From positions 1 through 6,347 of the forward strand of contig JAPLKQ010000094.1 of assembly GCA_026387995.1 (NCBI GenBank): a stretch of DNA of 6,347 nt, written 5' to 3'. Below, in pieces: positions 1 through 5,528 of this stretch. The notes under the pieces were generated by a model. That model worked only from the letters and a program-made list of their open reading frames with translations. It did not search any database and had not been told where the DNA came from. Source of the stretch: Bacillota bacterium. GTDB lineage: Bacteria > Bacillota_I > Bacilli_A > RFN20 > CAG-826. Every line of letters begins with the position of its first letter. Within the stretch, counting starts at the first letter, position 1. Both the position numbers and the translations under genes were made by a program.

Positions 1-38
1 AGTTTTCCTATCTTGCTCATAAAGTGTTTCTTTAGATT

Positions 39-1073
39 TTAGACAATCAGGCTGCCGATTAAGGCGCTTAAACTATCGCTCGTAAGAACTTGGGGTAACG
101 CTCCATCCCAGGTATTGTAGAAAATCGTGCTTAGAACCATCGAAACGGCAGCTTCGTAGGTGAGCGGTACTGTGTCCGTCAGATGCGCTTCATAAATGCT
201 GTTGATTGAATCCATGATGATATTGGTATAAGCAGCGGCAGCGCTCGCTTTGGCCTCGCCAACGACTTGTACGCCATAGGCTTCGGCATCCGATAATGCT
301 TGTTGAGCTTGCGCGGTATACTCGGCTGCTTCCGCCGCTCCTTTGGCGGCTTCGACGGCGGCAGCGGCTTCGCCTTTGGCTTTTTCAACCGCGGCTTCGG
401 CCTCGGCTTGTGCAATCGCGATCTTTTGTTCGGCTTGCGCGAGTTCTTTAAGGGTTGCTTCGACTTCGGCGCCGGCATCAATGTCATCGAAAGTGGCCGA
501 AACCAACGTAATATGATAATCGGTTAATAATACTTCGGCTAGAGAAGTTTCATAGCCCGAACGAGCGATTTCGAGTTCGCCAGAAAGCAAAGAGTAAATG
601 TTGTATTTAATCGTCTCTGCCTGGAGTGAATTCTTAATAAGGCTCTTAAGCTGTTCGGTAGGAATGTCGGTTTCTCCGGTTACTTTATAGAATAAGCCGG
701 CATTTTCAGGTGCGATATGGTAGATCAAGCTCAATTGAAATGTAGCATATTGGCCATCTTTGGTTTGGCCCATGGTCTCCATACTATAGGATTTATTCGC
801 AGTCGAAATCTGAATAACGTGGTCAAAGATGGATTTGGCGTTGTAGCCTTCTCCATACGTCCAATCCTGAATACCGCCGTTCACGTCGCTATAAATAATG
901 CCGACGTTGTTGGCTTCAATCTTAGTGAAAGTGCCAAAAACAAGGATACCCATAAAAGCAAATCCCAGAAGACTGAACGGGGCTTTCTTTTTATTTCGAG
1001 TGATGATCGCCCCAACGAAGATAGCTACGACGATGACGATGCTTCCACAAATAGCGCCAATTAATAGTCCCAT
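39..1073 (-). CDS. SPFH/prohibitin-like membrane protein
   Basis: Encodes 344 residues. Two hydrophobic segments open the protein (about residues 2-24 and 34-49), separated by a basic TRNKKK stretch. An SPFH (band 7/prohibitin-like) region follows at about 50-200, recognisable from its ANNVGIIYS start and from strands that read like those of prohibitins. Residues about 205-285 are an Ala/Glu/Lys/Gln-rich helical stretch that should form a coiled coil, and a less polar tail ends the protein. Family members form membrane-bound oligomers that organise membrane domains or hold proteases; which role applies here is unknown. I chose the ATG at 1073 because an AAGGA site (1081-1085) lies 7 nt upstream. 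A TTG in the same frame at 1088 would place that site inside the gene. It appears monocistronic, with its own promoter and a terminator upstream. The family call is from pattern recognition, and the twin N-terminal helices are less usual than a single anchor. Confidence 0.82.
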   Translation of the reverse strand: MGLLIGAICGSIVIVVAIFVGAIITRNKKKAPFSLLGFAFMGILVFGTFTKIEANNVGIIYSDVNGGIQDWTYGEGYNAKSIFDHVIQISTANKSYSMETMGQTKDGQYATFQLSLIYHIAPENAGLFYKVTGETDIPTEQLKSLIKNSLQAETIKYNIYSLLSGELEIARSGYETSLAEVLLTDYHITLVSATFDDIDAGAEVEATLKELAQAEQKIAIAQAEAEAAVEKAKGEAAAAVEAAKGAAEAAEYTAQAQQALSDAEAYGVQVVGEAKASAAAAYTNIIMDSINSIYEAHLTDTVPLTYEAAVSMVLSTIFYNTWDGALPQVLTSDSLSALIGSLIV

Positions 1074-1080
1074 ATCTTTT

Positions 1081-1106
1081 TCCTTCAAGATACACCCAAT
1101 ATCTTG
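1081..1106 (-). promoter_or_regulatory. Hairpin abutting the SPFH gene ribosome site
   Basis: CAAGATA (1086-1092) and TATCTTG (1100-1106) form a perfect 7-bp inverted repeat with a 7-nt loop. In the minus-strand transcript the stem ends directly at the AAGGA ribosome site (1081-1085), 7 nt before the ATG. The placement could influence initiation or mRNA stability. The repeat is seen; the function is inferred. Confidence 0.45.
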
Positions 1107-1125
1107 CCTTTCCTTTTGTTCGTTG

Positions 1126-1159
1126 TTTAGAGGGGGTTTGAGTGATTGAGCCCTCTAAA
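1126..1159 (-). repeat. 9-bp inverted repeat in the SPFH gene leader
   Basis: TTTAGAGGG (1126-1134) and CCCTCTAAA (1151-1159) are perfect inverted repeats around a 16-nt loop. If the promoter at 1182-1209 is right, this stem lies in the 5' untranslated region about 50 nt before the start codon. No U-run follows on either strand, so it does not look like a terminator. It could be a leader structure or a protein-binding site. I recognise no known riboswitch here. Confidence 0.5.
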
Positions 1160-1181
1160 TTAACCAAGCCCAATCTTTTTT

Positions 1182-1209
1182 ACTATACTGCTTTTTTTAG
1201 GCAATGCAA
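1182..1209 (-). promoter_or_regulatory. Putative sigma-A-type promoter of the SPFH gene
   Basis: On the minus strand TTGCAT (1204-1209) is followed after 16 nt by TATAGT (1182-1187). The expected transcript starts near 1175, giving a leader of about 100 nt that contains both inverted repeats upstream of the SPFH gene. The match is fair rather than strong. Confidence 0.4.
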
Positions 1210-1320
1210 TCATAACAAGAGACAATATATCAACACTGTACAAAAAATGAAAAAACAGCGACGCCAAGCGAAATTTAGAAGAGGCCTGGAAAGCAAAAAT
1301 GGGTTGGCGCTCCATTGAAC

Positions 1321-1352
1321 AAAGAAAAACGCGGGGATCAGCACCCTGCGTT
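1321..1352 (-). terminator. Rho-independent terminator of the YebE-like gene
   Basis: Read on the minus strand, AACGC-A-GGG, a 7-nt loop, then CCC-C-GCGTT form a 9-position stem with one A/C mismatch. TTTCTTT follows directly, giving a T-rich tract. It lies about 45 nt past the stop codon of the YebE-like gene (ending at 1398), so it separates that gene from the SPFH gene downstream. Confidence 0.75.
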
Positions 1353-1397
1353 CACGAAAAATAATGGTTGAGGACGTCATCTATTTCAGTTAACTTT

Positions 1398-1958
1398 TTA
1401 TTTAATAAGCGATTTTATGCGGGAAAGATGCCCGCCAACGACACCGCCGACTTCATTTTGAATGATCATGGCCGCCGGGTCGGTACGTTTGATTTGTTCG
1501 GTGATTTTTTCGCTTCCGCGGCGATTGGCAATCACCATCAGAATTTTACGTGATTCCACTTTTCCAGAAGCATCAACAACGGTTACGCCACAGCCTAATC
1601 CTCGTAATTGAGTGGCAAGAATCGGTCCTTTTTCAACCGTTGTAATCGTTTGAATCAGCACTTTTCCAAACGCCAGTTTTTGTTCAAGGACTGAACCCAC
1701 ATAGACGCCCGCCGTGTATCCCAGCGCGTAGGTGATGCCTTCAAGCGGATAGACGGTAATGTCGCCAAGCACTCTGCTCGCGACAAAAACCCAAAGCAAG
1801 ATTTCGACAAGGGACAAAACTGTGCCGGACTTGCGATAACCTTTATTTATCAAAATGACTTCAACCGTCCCGATCGTTACTTGTGCGATTTGGGCTAAGA
1901 ATATAAAGACGAGAAGCCACCAATTTGGAACCGAGAAGAAACCTGTCAGTATCGGCAT
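1398..1958 (-). CDS. YebE/UPF0316-family membrane protein (DUF5698 + DUF2179)
   Basis: Encodes 186 residues, close to the usual family length. The N-terminal part (about 10-105) has three hydrophobic segments and the family's recognisable core: the basic turn GYRKSG, then SLVEILLWVFVASRV, then a Gly-rich helix with YALGYTAGVYVGS followed by LEQKLAFG. The C-terminal soluble part (about 106-180) matches the DUF2179 pattern: a ferredoxin-like fold with a Gly-rich turn, a strand ending in IANRR and the DPAAMIIQNEV segment. The biochemical role of the family is not established. The ATG at 1958 was chosen because GAGGA (1965-1969) lies 6 nt upstream and the protein then starts with the hydrophobic MPILTGFF; a longer frame back to 2063 has no comparable ribosome site. 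It is followed by a clear terminator. It may share a transcript with the 68-aa gene 146 nt upstream. Confidence 0.87.
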   Translation of the reverse strand: MPILTGFFSVPNWWLLVFIFLAQIAQVTIGTVEVILINKGYRKSGTVLSLVEILLWVFVASRVLGDITVYPLEGITYALGYTAGVYVGSVLEQKLAFGKVLIQTITTVEKGPILATQLRGLGCGVTVVDASGKVESRKILMVIANRRGSEKITEQIKRTDPAAMIIQNEVGGVVGGHLSRIKSLIK

Positions 1959-1998
1959 ATTTAATCCTCGCGTACTCTGCCGTCCATTCAACTCAATT

Positions 1999-2056
1999 AT
2001 TATAGAGCAAATCTTAGAATAGCGATTATAAAAAAAATATTCAAAGAAAAATGCAA
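1999..2056 (-). promoter_or_regulatory. Possible promoter region of the YebE-like gene
   Basis: Two exact TATAAT boxes occur on the minus strand, at 2025-2030 and 1999-2004, in an AT-rich tract. The first has TTGCAT (2051-2056) upstream, but with a 20-nt spacer, which is longer than ideal; the second lacks a good -35 box. Either could start a transcript for the gene beginning at 1958. Confidence 0.3.
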
Positions 2057-2104
2057 GATGCAATCGCCTGCGTTACTAGAGAATATTCAGATTTTCTTAG
2101 TGTT

Positions 2105-2311
2105 TTACTTTTTGGATTCTCTGATTGCGAAAACCAATCCAAAAATCATGACAATTAAACCAATCCACGTTGCGATTGGCAGGATATACTCGAGTCTGGG
2201 ATTGTCAAAATATGTGCGGGCAATGTTTACCTTTAACGCCCAATCCACTGCCCATATGAGCAGGGCGGTTCCCAAAGTCATAAGTGAAATATACAAAGCC
2301 ATTTTCTTCAT
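2105..2311 (-). CDS. Small two-helix membrane protein, function unknown
   Basis: Encodes 68 residues that I do not recognise as a named family. Two hydrophobic stretches (about 5-24 and 42-63) should span the membrane, joined by a short polar linker with KVNIARTYFDNPRLE. The N-terminus is MKK and the C-terminus is the charged RESKK. Coding is supported by a GAGGA ribosome site (2321-2325) 9 nt before the ATG, by the coherent two-helix layout and by an extended -10 promoter just upstream. The nearest downstream gene is the YebE-like membrane protein on the same strand, 146 nt away with no clear terminator between them, so the two may be co-transcribed. Confidence 0.7.
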   Translation of the reverse strand: MKKMALYISLMTLGTALLIWAVDWALKVNIARTYFDNPRLEYILPIATWIGLIVMIFGLVFAIRESKK

Positions 2312-2334
2312 TTTATTTTTTCCTCAGTACCAAT

Positions 2335-2343
2335 ATTTTATCA
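2335..2343 (-). promoter_or_regulatory. Extended -10 promoter of the 68-aa gene
   Basis: The minus strand reads TGATAAAAT, an extended -10 element (TG, one base, TAAAAT). It would start transcription near 2328, about 17 nt before the ATG, leaving just room for the ribosome site. There is no good -35 box, as is common with extended -10 promoters. Confidence 0.4.
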
Positions 2344-2361
2344 TTAATTAACATATTTAAA

Positions 2362-2375
2362 AGAACTTTTGTTCT
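2362..2375. repeat. AGAAC-TTTT-GTTCT palindrome, possible operator
   Basis: A perfect 5-bp inverted repeat with a 4-nt centre lies at about the -35 to -47 position relative to the start predicted for the 68-aa gene. The size and location suit a repressor or activator site. The repeat is visible; any regulator is unknown. Confidence 0.35.
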
Positions 2376-2400
2376 ATTTACGAAACAACGGCAATTACAG

Positions 2401-2432
2401 TAAAATGAAAAGCCCGAATTAATCGGGCTTTT
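2401..2432 (-). terminator. Terminator after the tmRNA gene, possibly bidirectional
   Basis: AAAAGCCCGA (2408-2417) and TCGGGCTTTT (2423-2432) form a perfect 10-bp stem with a 5-nt loop. On the minus strand the stem is followed by CATTTTA after the TTTT arm, which would end the tmRNA transcript. On the plus strand it ends in TTTTTC and ATATTTTT, so it could also stop readthrough from the left. It separates ssrA from the 68-aa gene. Confidence 0.85.
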
Positions 2433-2440
2433 TCATATTT

Positions 2441-2468
2441 TTACTATAGATTTCGCTCTCTATAGTAA
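2441..2468. repeat. Perfect 10-bp inverted repeat in the tmRNA 3' trailer
   Basis: TTACTATAGA (2441-2450) and TCTATAGTAA (2459-2468) are exact inverted repeats around an 8-nt loop. The stem starts 9 nt after the mature CCA end (2478) and ends 8 nt before the terminator stem. It is not followed by a T-run, so it is not itself a terminator. A plausible role is to guide 3' processing of precursor tmRNA, for example by a double-strand-specific RNase. Confidence 0.6.
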
Positions 2469-2477
2469 TGAGTTAAT

Positions 2478-2845
2478 TGGTGGAGATGCGGAGAGTCGAA
2501 CTCCGGTCCAGAGGTAGCCCCACAATAGCGTCTACAGTTTAGACGATATTTGGTTTAACAAGTTCCCAATATCGACAAATGGGCTTCTTGCGAGGAGATG
2601 AAGTTTTCGTCCTGTCACATCACCGTAGAACAGGCTTATTCTCTCGTTATGGCACTTACCCGGAGCGTAAGAGACGAGACCCCCGGAAGCGCGCTGTTCG
2701 GCCGAAGCCGTTCCTAGTAAAAGGTGCTAATTAAGCAGCAGCGAAGGATAAATTTCTGTTGCCAGATAATTTGTTTTCGGCGATTACGTCGCCACTCGAC
2801 TGCAGCTAGAGCCAAGCTGACCCCTGTCGAAACCATGACATCCCC
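2478..2845 (-). ncRNA. ssrA: tmRNA (transfer-messenger RNA)
   Basis: A one-piece tmRNA of about 368 nt that rescues stalled ribosomes with SmpB and tags the incomplete protein for proteolysis. The 5' end GGGGATG pairs with CATCTCC just before the 3' ACCA, giving a 7-bp acceptor stem with one G-U pair. The conserved GGTTTCGACAGGGG follows the 5' end. At the 3' side the T-arm has stem CGGAG/CTCCG around the T-loop TTCGACT, and CCA is encoded. A tag reading frame with a stop lies in the middle at 2781-2731. I did not trace each pseudoknot. It has its own promoter upstream and a terminator downstream. A plus-strand open frame crossing its 5' half is a shadow. Confidence 0.97.
2731..2781 (-). other. 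tmRNA proteolysis-tag reading frame
   Basis: The frame reads AENKLSGNRNLSFAAA then TAA. The resume codon is taken as GCC at 2781-2779 because the preceding TAATC resembles the TAGTC before the resume codon of E. coli tmRNA; starting one codon later at GAA is possible. With the alanine carried by the charged tmRNA, the tag would be 17 residues. The end is FAAA where many bacteria have ALAA or VALAA, so the last two alanines recognised by ClpXP-type proteases are kept. Confidence 0.88.
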
Positions 2846-2855
2846 ATGGCGTGAA

Positions 2856-2869
2856 CTCAATTTCTTGAG
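2856..2869 (-). repeat. Small hairpin in the tmRNA 5' leader
   Basis: On the minus strand CTCAA-GAAA-TTGAG forms a 5-bp stem with a GNRA-type GAAA tetraloop. It lies between the tmRNA promoter and the mature 5' end (2845), in the leader that RNase P would remove. A structural or processing role is inferred. Confidence 0.4.
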
Positions 2870-2876
2870 CGTAATT

Positions 2877-2905
2877 ACAATAGCGTATCAAGAAAGTATT
2901 TGCAA
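2877..2905 (-). promoter_or_regulatory. Putative ssrA promoter
   Basis: On the minus strand TTGCAA (2900-2905) is followed after exactly 17 nt by TATTGT (2877-2882). Transcription would start near 2870, giving a 5' leader of roughly 25 nt before the mature tmRNA. The -10 box is imperfect, but spacing and position fit. Confidence 0.5.
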
Positions 2906-2941
2906 GTTACTCGGTTGACATAAAAAAGATATGAAGAAGCA

Positions 2942-2969
2942 TTCCACTCGCATACGCACGCGATATACT
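2942..2969 (+). promoter_or_regulatory. Possible promoter of the ABC exporter operon
   Basis: TATACT (2964-2969) is a good -10 box, but the best -35 at 16 nt spacing, TTCCAC, is poor. A perfect TTGACA lies further upstream (2915-2920) without a -10 box at the right distance. A start near 2976 would give a leader of about 50 nt. Confidence 0.3.
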
Positions 2970-2976
2970 ATAGAAG

Positions 2977-3006
2977 GCACGCCCCGAGTGCGTCCGCTCG
3001 CCGAGC
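2977..3006 (+). repeat. GC-rich hairpins in the exporter operon leader
   Basis: Two short stems can form: GCAC (2977-2980) with GTGC (2988-2991) around a 7-nt loop, and GCTC (2996-2999) with GAGC (3003-3006) around 3 nt. ACGCAC (2954-2959) can alternatively pair with GTGCGT (2988-2993). These are short and could be chance. No T-run follows, so it is not a clear attenuator. Confidence 0.25.
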
Positions 3007-3025
3007 AAAGAAAAGAGAACTATTT

Positions 3026-3886
3026 ATGGCATTAGCGTTTGAAGTCAAACATTTGAAATTCACGTATCCGTCAAGCAAGAAAACGACGCTTGACGACATT
3101 TCCTTCAGCGTCGAGCAAGGAAAAATCTTTGGATTACTCGGCCCCTCGGGCGCCGGCAAGTCCACCACCCAAAAAATATTGACCAAGTTATTGACTGATT
3201 ATTCAGGCGAGGTCTTGTATTTCGGGAAGGAAATCAAAACCCTTGACCGCAGTTTCTACGAGCGCATCGGCGTCGGCTTTGAAGCCCCAGTCCATTTTAA
3301 TAAATTGACCGGCAACGAAAACCTCGCTTATTTTTCCAGTTTCTATAAAACCAAAACCGACTATGCCGCGCTGATGACCCGCGTTGGCTTAGCGGATGCC
3401 GGAAACCAAGCAGTCGGCGAATATTCAAAGGGCATGAAGGTGCGCCTCAACTTTGTCCGGGCCTTGCTCAATGACCCCGACTTTATCTTTCTTGATGAAC
3501 CGACGAACGGTCTTGATCCCACCAACGCTCACATCATTAAAGAAATCATCAAAGAACTCAGAGAAAAAGGAAAAACCATTTTTATCTCCACCCACTTAAT
3601 GGGCGATGTCGAGCAACTCTGCGATCAAGTAGCCTTCATTAACCACGGCCATATCTCGGAAATTGCCAGCCCGCAGGCCTTGAAACTCAAATACGGAAAG
3701 CATGAAGTGACCGTCGAATACGCCAATCACGGAACTTCCGAAAAACGGGTTTTTGATATTGCCAATCTCGGCACGAATCAAGCCTTCCTTGACACGCTCA
3801 AAAAAGAACAGATCATTACCATCCATAGCGGCGAGACCACCATGGAAGATATCTTTATGAAAGTGACCGGCGAGATGCATGAGTAA
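3026..3886 (+). CDS. ABC transporter ATP-binding protein (ABC-2 exporter)
   Basis: Encodes 286 residues, the ATPase that should power export by the two permeases downstream. The Walker A loop GPSGAGKST is at 39-47, the signature is YSKGM (133-137) in place of LSGGQ, Walker B FIFLDEP is at 153-159 with catalytic E158, the D-loop follows (LD at 163-164), and the switch histidine is H190 in STH. In the Q-loop region (IGVGFEAP, 82-88) glutamate or phenylalanine stands where many ATPases have glutamine; I recall the same in related ABC-2 exporter ATPases. Residues about 222-286 form a C-terminal extension. The ATG at 3026 has only a weak ribosome site (AGAGA about 10 nt upstream). The gene's stop overlaps the start of the first permease by 8 nt. 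The operon layout of one ATPase and two permeases resembles the mycobacterial Rv2688c-Rv2687c-Rv2686c drug exporter, but the substrate here is unknown. Confidence 0.93.
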   Translation: MALAFEVKHLKFTYPSSKKTTLDDISFSVEQGKIFGLLGPSGAGKSTTQKILTKLLTDYSGEVLYFGKEIKTLDRSFYERIGVGFEAPVHFNKLTGNENLAYFSSFYKTKTDYAALMTRVGLADAGNQAVGEYSKGMKVRLNFVRALLNDPDFIFLDEPTNGLDPTNAHIIKEIIKELREKGKTIFISTHLMGDVEQLCDQVAFINHGHISEIASPQALKLKYGKHEVTVEYANHGTSEKRVFDIANLGTNQAFLDTLKKEQIITIHSGETTMEDIFMKVTGEMHE

Positions 3887-4595
3887 TGTCCTAAAATTAT
3901 TTAAAGGCGAGATTACGCGTCTTATTAAATATAAGATTATTTTCTTTAGCCTACTCGTCTCCGCCATCTGGGTATTATTTATTGCCTTGGTCTCAAAAGC
4001 GGAAGCCATCAGTTTCATCCCGTTTTTGATCATCATGGATGACGCTTTGATGTCGATTGTCTTCCTCGCTACGTCGTTCTTTTACGAGAAACAGGAAGGC
4101 ATCGCCAAAACGCTCTTGGTGGCGCCGGTTTCCGTCACGCAAATCTTGATTTCGAAGGTGGCGGCCTCGCTTTTCACCGGTGTGCTTTCACTTGTCATCA
4201 TCGCGTTATCCTCACTCATCTTCCACGGCATTATCATCAACTGGGCACTGGCTCTTCTTTATATGTTCTTGGCCGTCTTTGCCCATACGGCGATTGGCTA
4301 CATCATTATCTTGGCCAGCAAAGATTTCATGGGATTCATGGTCAAATTTATGGGCATCATCCTTGCGTTACTGATTCCAACGGTTCTCATTGCCCTTGAT
4401 ATCATTCCCGCGGGCTATACCTTCATCGTCATCCTGTCGCCGACCTATGCCGCCCAGTTATTGGTCGACAGTTTATTCCATACCGTCGACGGGTGGCAGA
4501 TTGTTTTAGCGTGCGTCTATCTATTCGGCATTGGCGCTCTTATTTTCCCCTTATTTGTCCATAAGAAATATCAGCGCTTTGCCATGGAGGGATAA
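3879..4595 (+). CDS. ABC-2 type permease, first subunit
   Basis: Encodes 238 residues with six likely membrane segments (about 20-38, 46-68, 92-117, 124-146, 152-175 and 208-228). Between segments 2 and 3 is the ABC-2 coupling pattern FFYEKQEGIAKTLLVAPVS, an acidic stretch then a Thr-Leu/Pro motif, which should contact the ATPase. The ATG at 3879 overlaps the end of the ATPase gene by 8 nt (ATGAGTAA) and has little ribosome site of its own, so translation is probably coupled. It should pair with the next gene product as a heterodimeric membrane domain, since the two are only distantly alike. NCBI-style annotation sometimes names such proteins fluoroquinolone exporter permeases; nothing in this sequence proves that substrate. 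Confidence 0.85.
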   Translation: MSNVLKLFKGEITRLIKYKIIFFSLLVSAIWVLFIALVSKAEAISFIPFLIIMDDALMSIVFLATSFFYEKQEGIAKTLLVAPVSVTQILISKVAASLFTGVLSLVIIALSSLIFHGIIINWALALLYMFLAVFAHTAIGYIIILASKDFMGFMVKFMGIILALLIPTVLIALDIIPAGYTFIVILSPTYAAQLLVDSLFHTVDGWQIVLACVYLFGIGALIFPLFVHKKYQRFAMEG

Positions 4596-4596
4596 T

Positions 4597-5400
4597 ATGA
4601 AAAAATATCTCGTCCTCCTTCGTTATGAATTCAAGACCTTAGTGAAAGACCCCATGAATCTTTTCATGCTGATTTTTCCTTTCGTCATTCTCCTTTTATG
4701 CGGATGGATGATTCCGGCAATCCTGCAGCGGGCCGGAGCCTCCAATGGCGCAAGCGCCATTACCTTGCTCATATCTTTCGCCCTTTGCGAGACGATGGGT
4801 GGTTATATTACGGGGGCGATGCTGGGTTTCTCGTTACTCGAAAACCGCGACGAAAACACGCTCGTCTCCATCAGCGTGACCCCAATGAGTCTCAAAGGCT
4901 ACACCCTTTTCAAATCCATCTACGCTTTTATCTTTTCTTTCCTTGGAAACCTCGTCATGGTCGCCGGATTGAAACTCTTCGCCAGTGACGCCTATGTCAT
5001 TGTCTATGGCGGCTTTACTATTTCCTTGCTGGGCAATATATCTTATTTCGAAATCATTATTTTCTCACTCGTGACGGCCTTAATCGTCCCCTTCTTTGGC
5101 GGGCTATTCAGCGCCGTCGCCAAGAATAAGATTGAGGGTTTTGCCATCATGAAAACCGGCGGCCTGATCATTATGATCCCGATGCTTTGCCTCTTGCCGG
5201 CATTTGCCGGAGGTTGGCAATACGCCGTTGGCATCGCTCCTAATTTCTGGCCGATGAAAGCCTTATTGAACATCGCTATGGGCAGCACGAACTCTGCCAA
5301 TATTAATTTCTGGTGGTATATGGCCATCGGTACCGTTTATCAAATTGCCCTCAGTGCCATCGCACTCAAGATCTTCCTCAAAAAAGCCGAAGGACACTAA
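4597..5400 (+). CDS. ABC-2 type permease, second subunit
   Basis: Encodes 267 residues. A cytoplasmic N-terminus (MKKYLVLLRYEFKTLVKDP) leads to about six membrane segments (about 21-40, 55-80, 104-126, 150-172, 184-205 and 238-260). After segment 2 comes the coupling motif LLENRDENTLVSISVTPMSLKGY, typical of ABC-2 permeases. The ATG at 4597 has an excellent ribosome site, GGAGG at 4586-4590 (one more G follows), and lies 1 nt after the stop of the first permease. A TTG in the same frame at 4531 would lie inside that gene without a comparable ribosome site and was not used. It is the last gene of the operon, followed by a terminator. It should complete the exporter with the ATPase and the first permease. 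Confidence 0.87.
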   Translation: MKKYLVLLRYEFKTLVKDPMNLFMLIFPFVILLLCGWMIPAILQRAGASNGASAITLLISFALCETMGGYITGAMLGFSLLENRDENTLVSISVTPMSLKGYTLFKSIYAFIFSFLGNLVMVAGLKLFASDAYVIVYGGFTISLLGNISYFEIIIFSLVTALIVPFFGGLFSAVAKNKIEGFAIMKTGGLIIMIPMLCLLPAFAGGWQYAVGIAPNFWPMKALLNIAMGSTNSANINFWWYMAIGTVYQIALSAIALKIFLKKAEGH

Positions 5401-5416
5401 ATCAAGAAATATTTCC

Positions 5417-5446
5417 TTCTTTGCAAAGCAAAGGATGATTTTTGTT
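5417..5446 (+). terminator. Terminator of the ABC exporter operon
   Basis: TTCTTTGC (5417-5424) pairs with GCAAAGGA (5428-5435) in an 8-bp stem with one G-U pair around an AAA loop. TGATTTTTGTTT follows. The T-run begins a few bases after the stem, which makes it a moderate terminator 16 nt past the stop codon. Confidence 0.6.
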
Positions 5447-5455
5447 TGGGCCTTT

Positions 5456-5506
5456 GTTACATAACGTTTTTAACTTTTTTGTATTTTTGTTGTGTAACTT
5501 TTGTTA
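5456..5506. repeat. TAAC/GTTA repeats over the NTase-pair promoter
   Basis: GTTA-CA-TAAC (5456-5465) and TAAC-TTTT-GTTA (5495-5506) are two small inverted repeats with opposite polarity, and another TAAC lies at 5471-5474. The second repeat reaches into the -10 box (5505-5510). TTTGTTA also occurs directly repeated at 5453-5459 and 5500-5506. This could be an operator for autoregulation by the products of the operon. Short AT-rich repeats can also arise by chance. Confidence 0.4.
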
Positions 5507-5510
5507 TAAT
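5502..5510 (+). promoter_or_regulatory. Extended -10 promoter of the nucleotidyltransferase pair
   Basis: TGTTATAAT is a perfect extended -10 element (TG, one base, TATAAT). The -35 position at about 5482-5487 is only a T-rich tract. Transcription should start near 5517, so the leader would be about 12 nt and would consist almost only of the ribosome site GGGGTGAT and its spacer. Confidence 0.65.
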
Positions 5511-5528
5511 AGGGTTGGGGTGATTGCT

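Larger units (their letters stand above)
1074..1397. other. Intergenic region between the SPFH and YebE-like genes
   Basis: This gap of 324 bases has no convincing gene on either strand. From left to right it holds the SPFH ribosome site and its adjoining hairpin, a 9-bp inverted repeat, a likely promoter, an unassigned A-rich stretch (about 1210-1320) and the terminator of the YebE-like gene (1321-1352). Within the unassigned stretch I see only a distant CGCCAA/TTGGCG pairing, which is too weak to name. Confidence 0.6.

Noticed and set aside
330..480. Repetitive GCTTCGGC-like DNA as a tandem repeat element
   Set aside because: It is explained by the Ala/Glu/Lys-rich coiled coil of the SPFH protein; the units are irregular.
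1074..1088. Longer SPFH start at an in-frame TTG (1088)
   Set aside because: It would place the AAGGA ribosome site inside the coding region; the ATG at 1073 has ideal spacing.
300..1149. Plus-strand open frames opposite the SPFH gene
   Set aside because: They are Gly/Phe- or Pro/Lys-rich shadows of the Ala-rich coding strand and lack ribosome sites.
2724..2918. Plus-strand open frame over the tmRNA 5' half
   Set aside because: It lies opposite a structured RNA gene, crosses its promoter, and the protein shows no domain-like pattern.
2915..2920. Perfect TTGACA on the plus strand
   Set aside because: No -10 box lies 16-18 nt downstream, so it is not called as a promoter by itself.
3596..4036. 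146-aa minus-strand open frame opposite the exporter genes
   Set aside because: It spans the ends of two well-supported plus-strand genes and has no ribosome site or recognisable domain.
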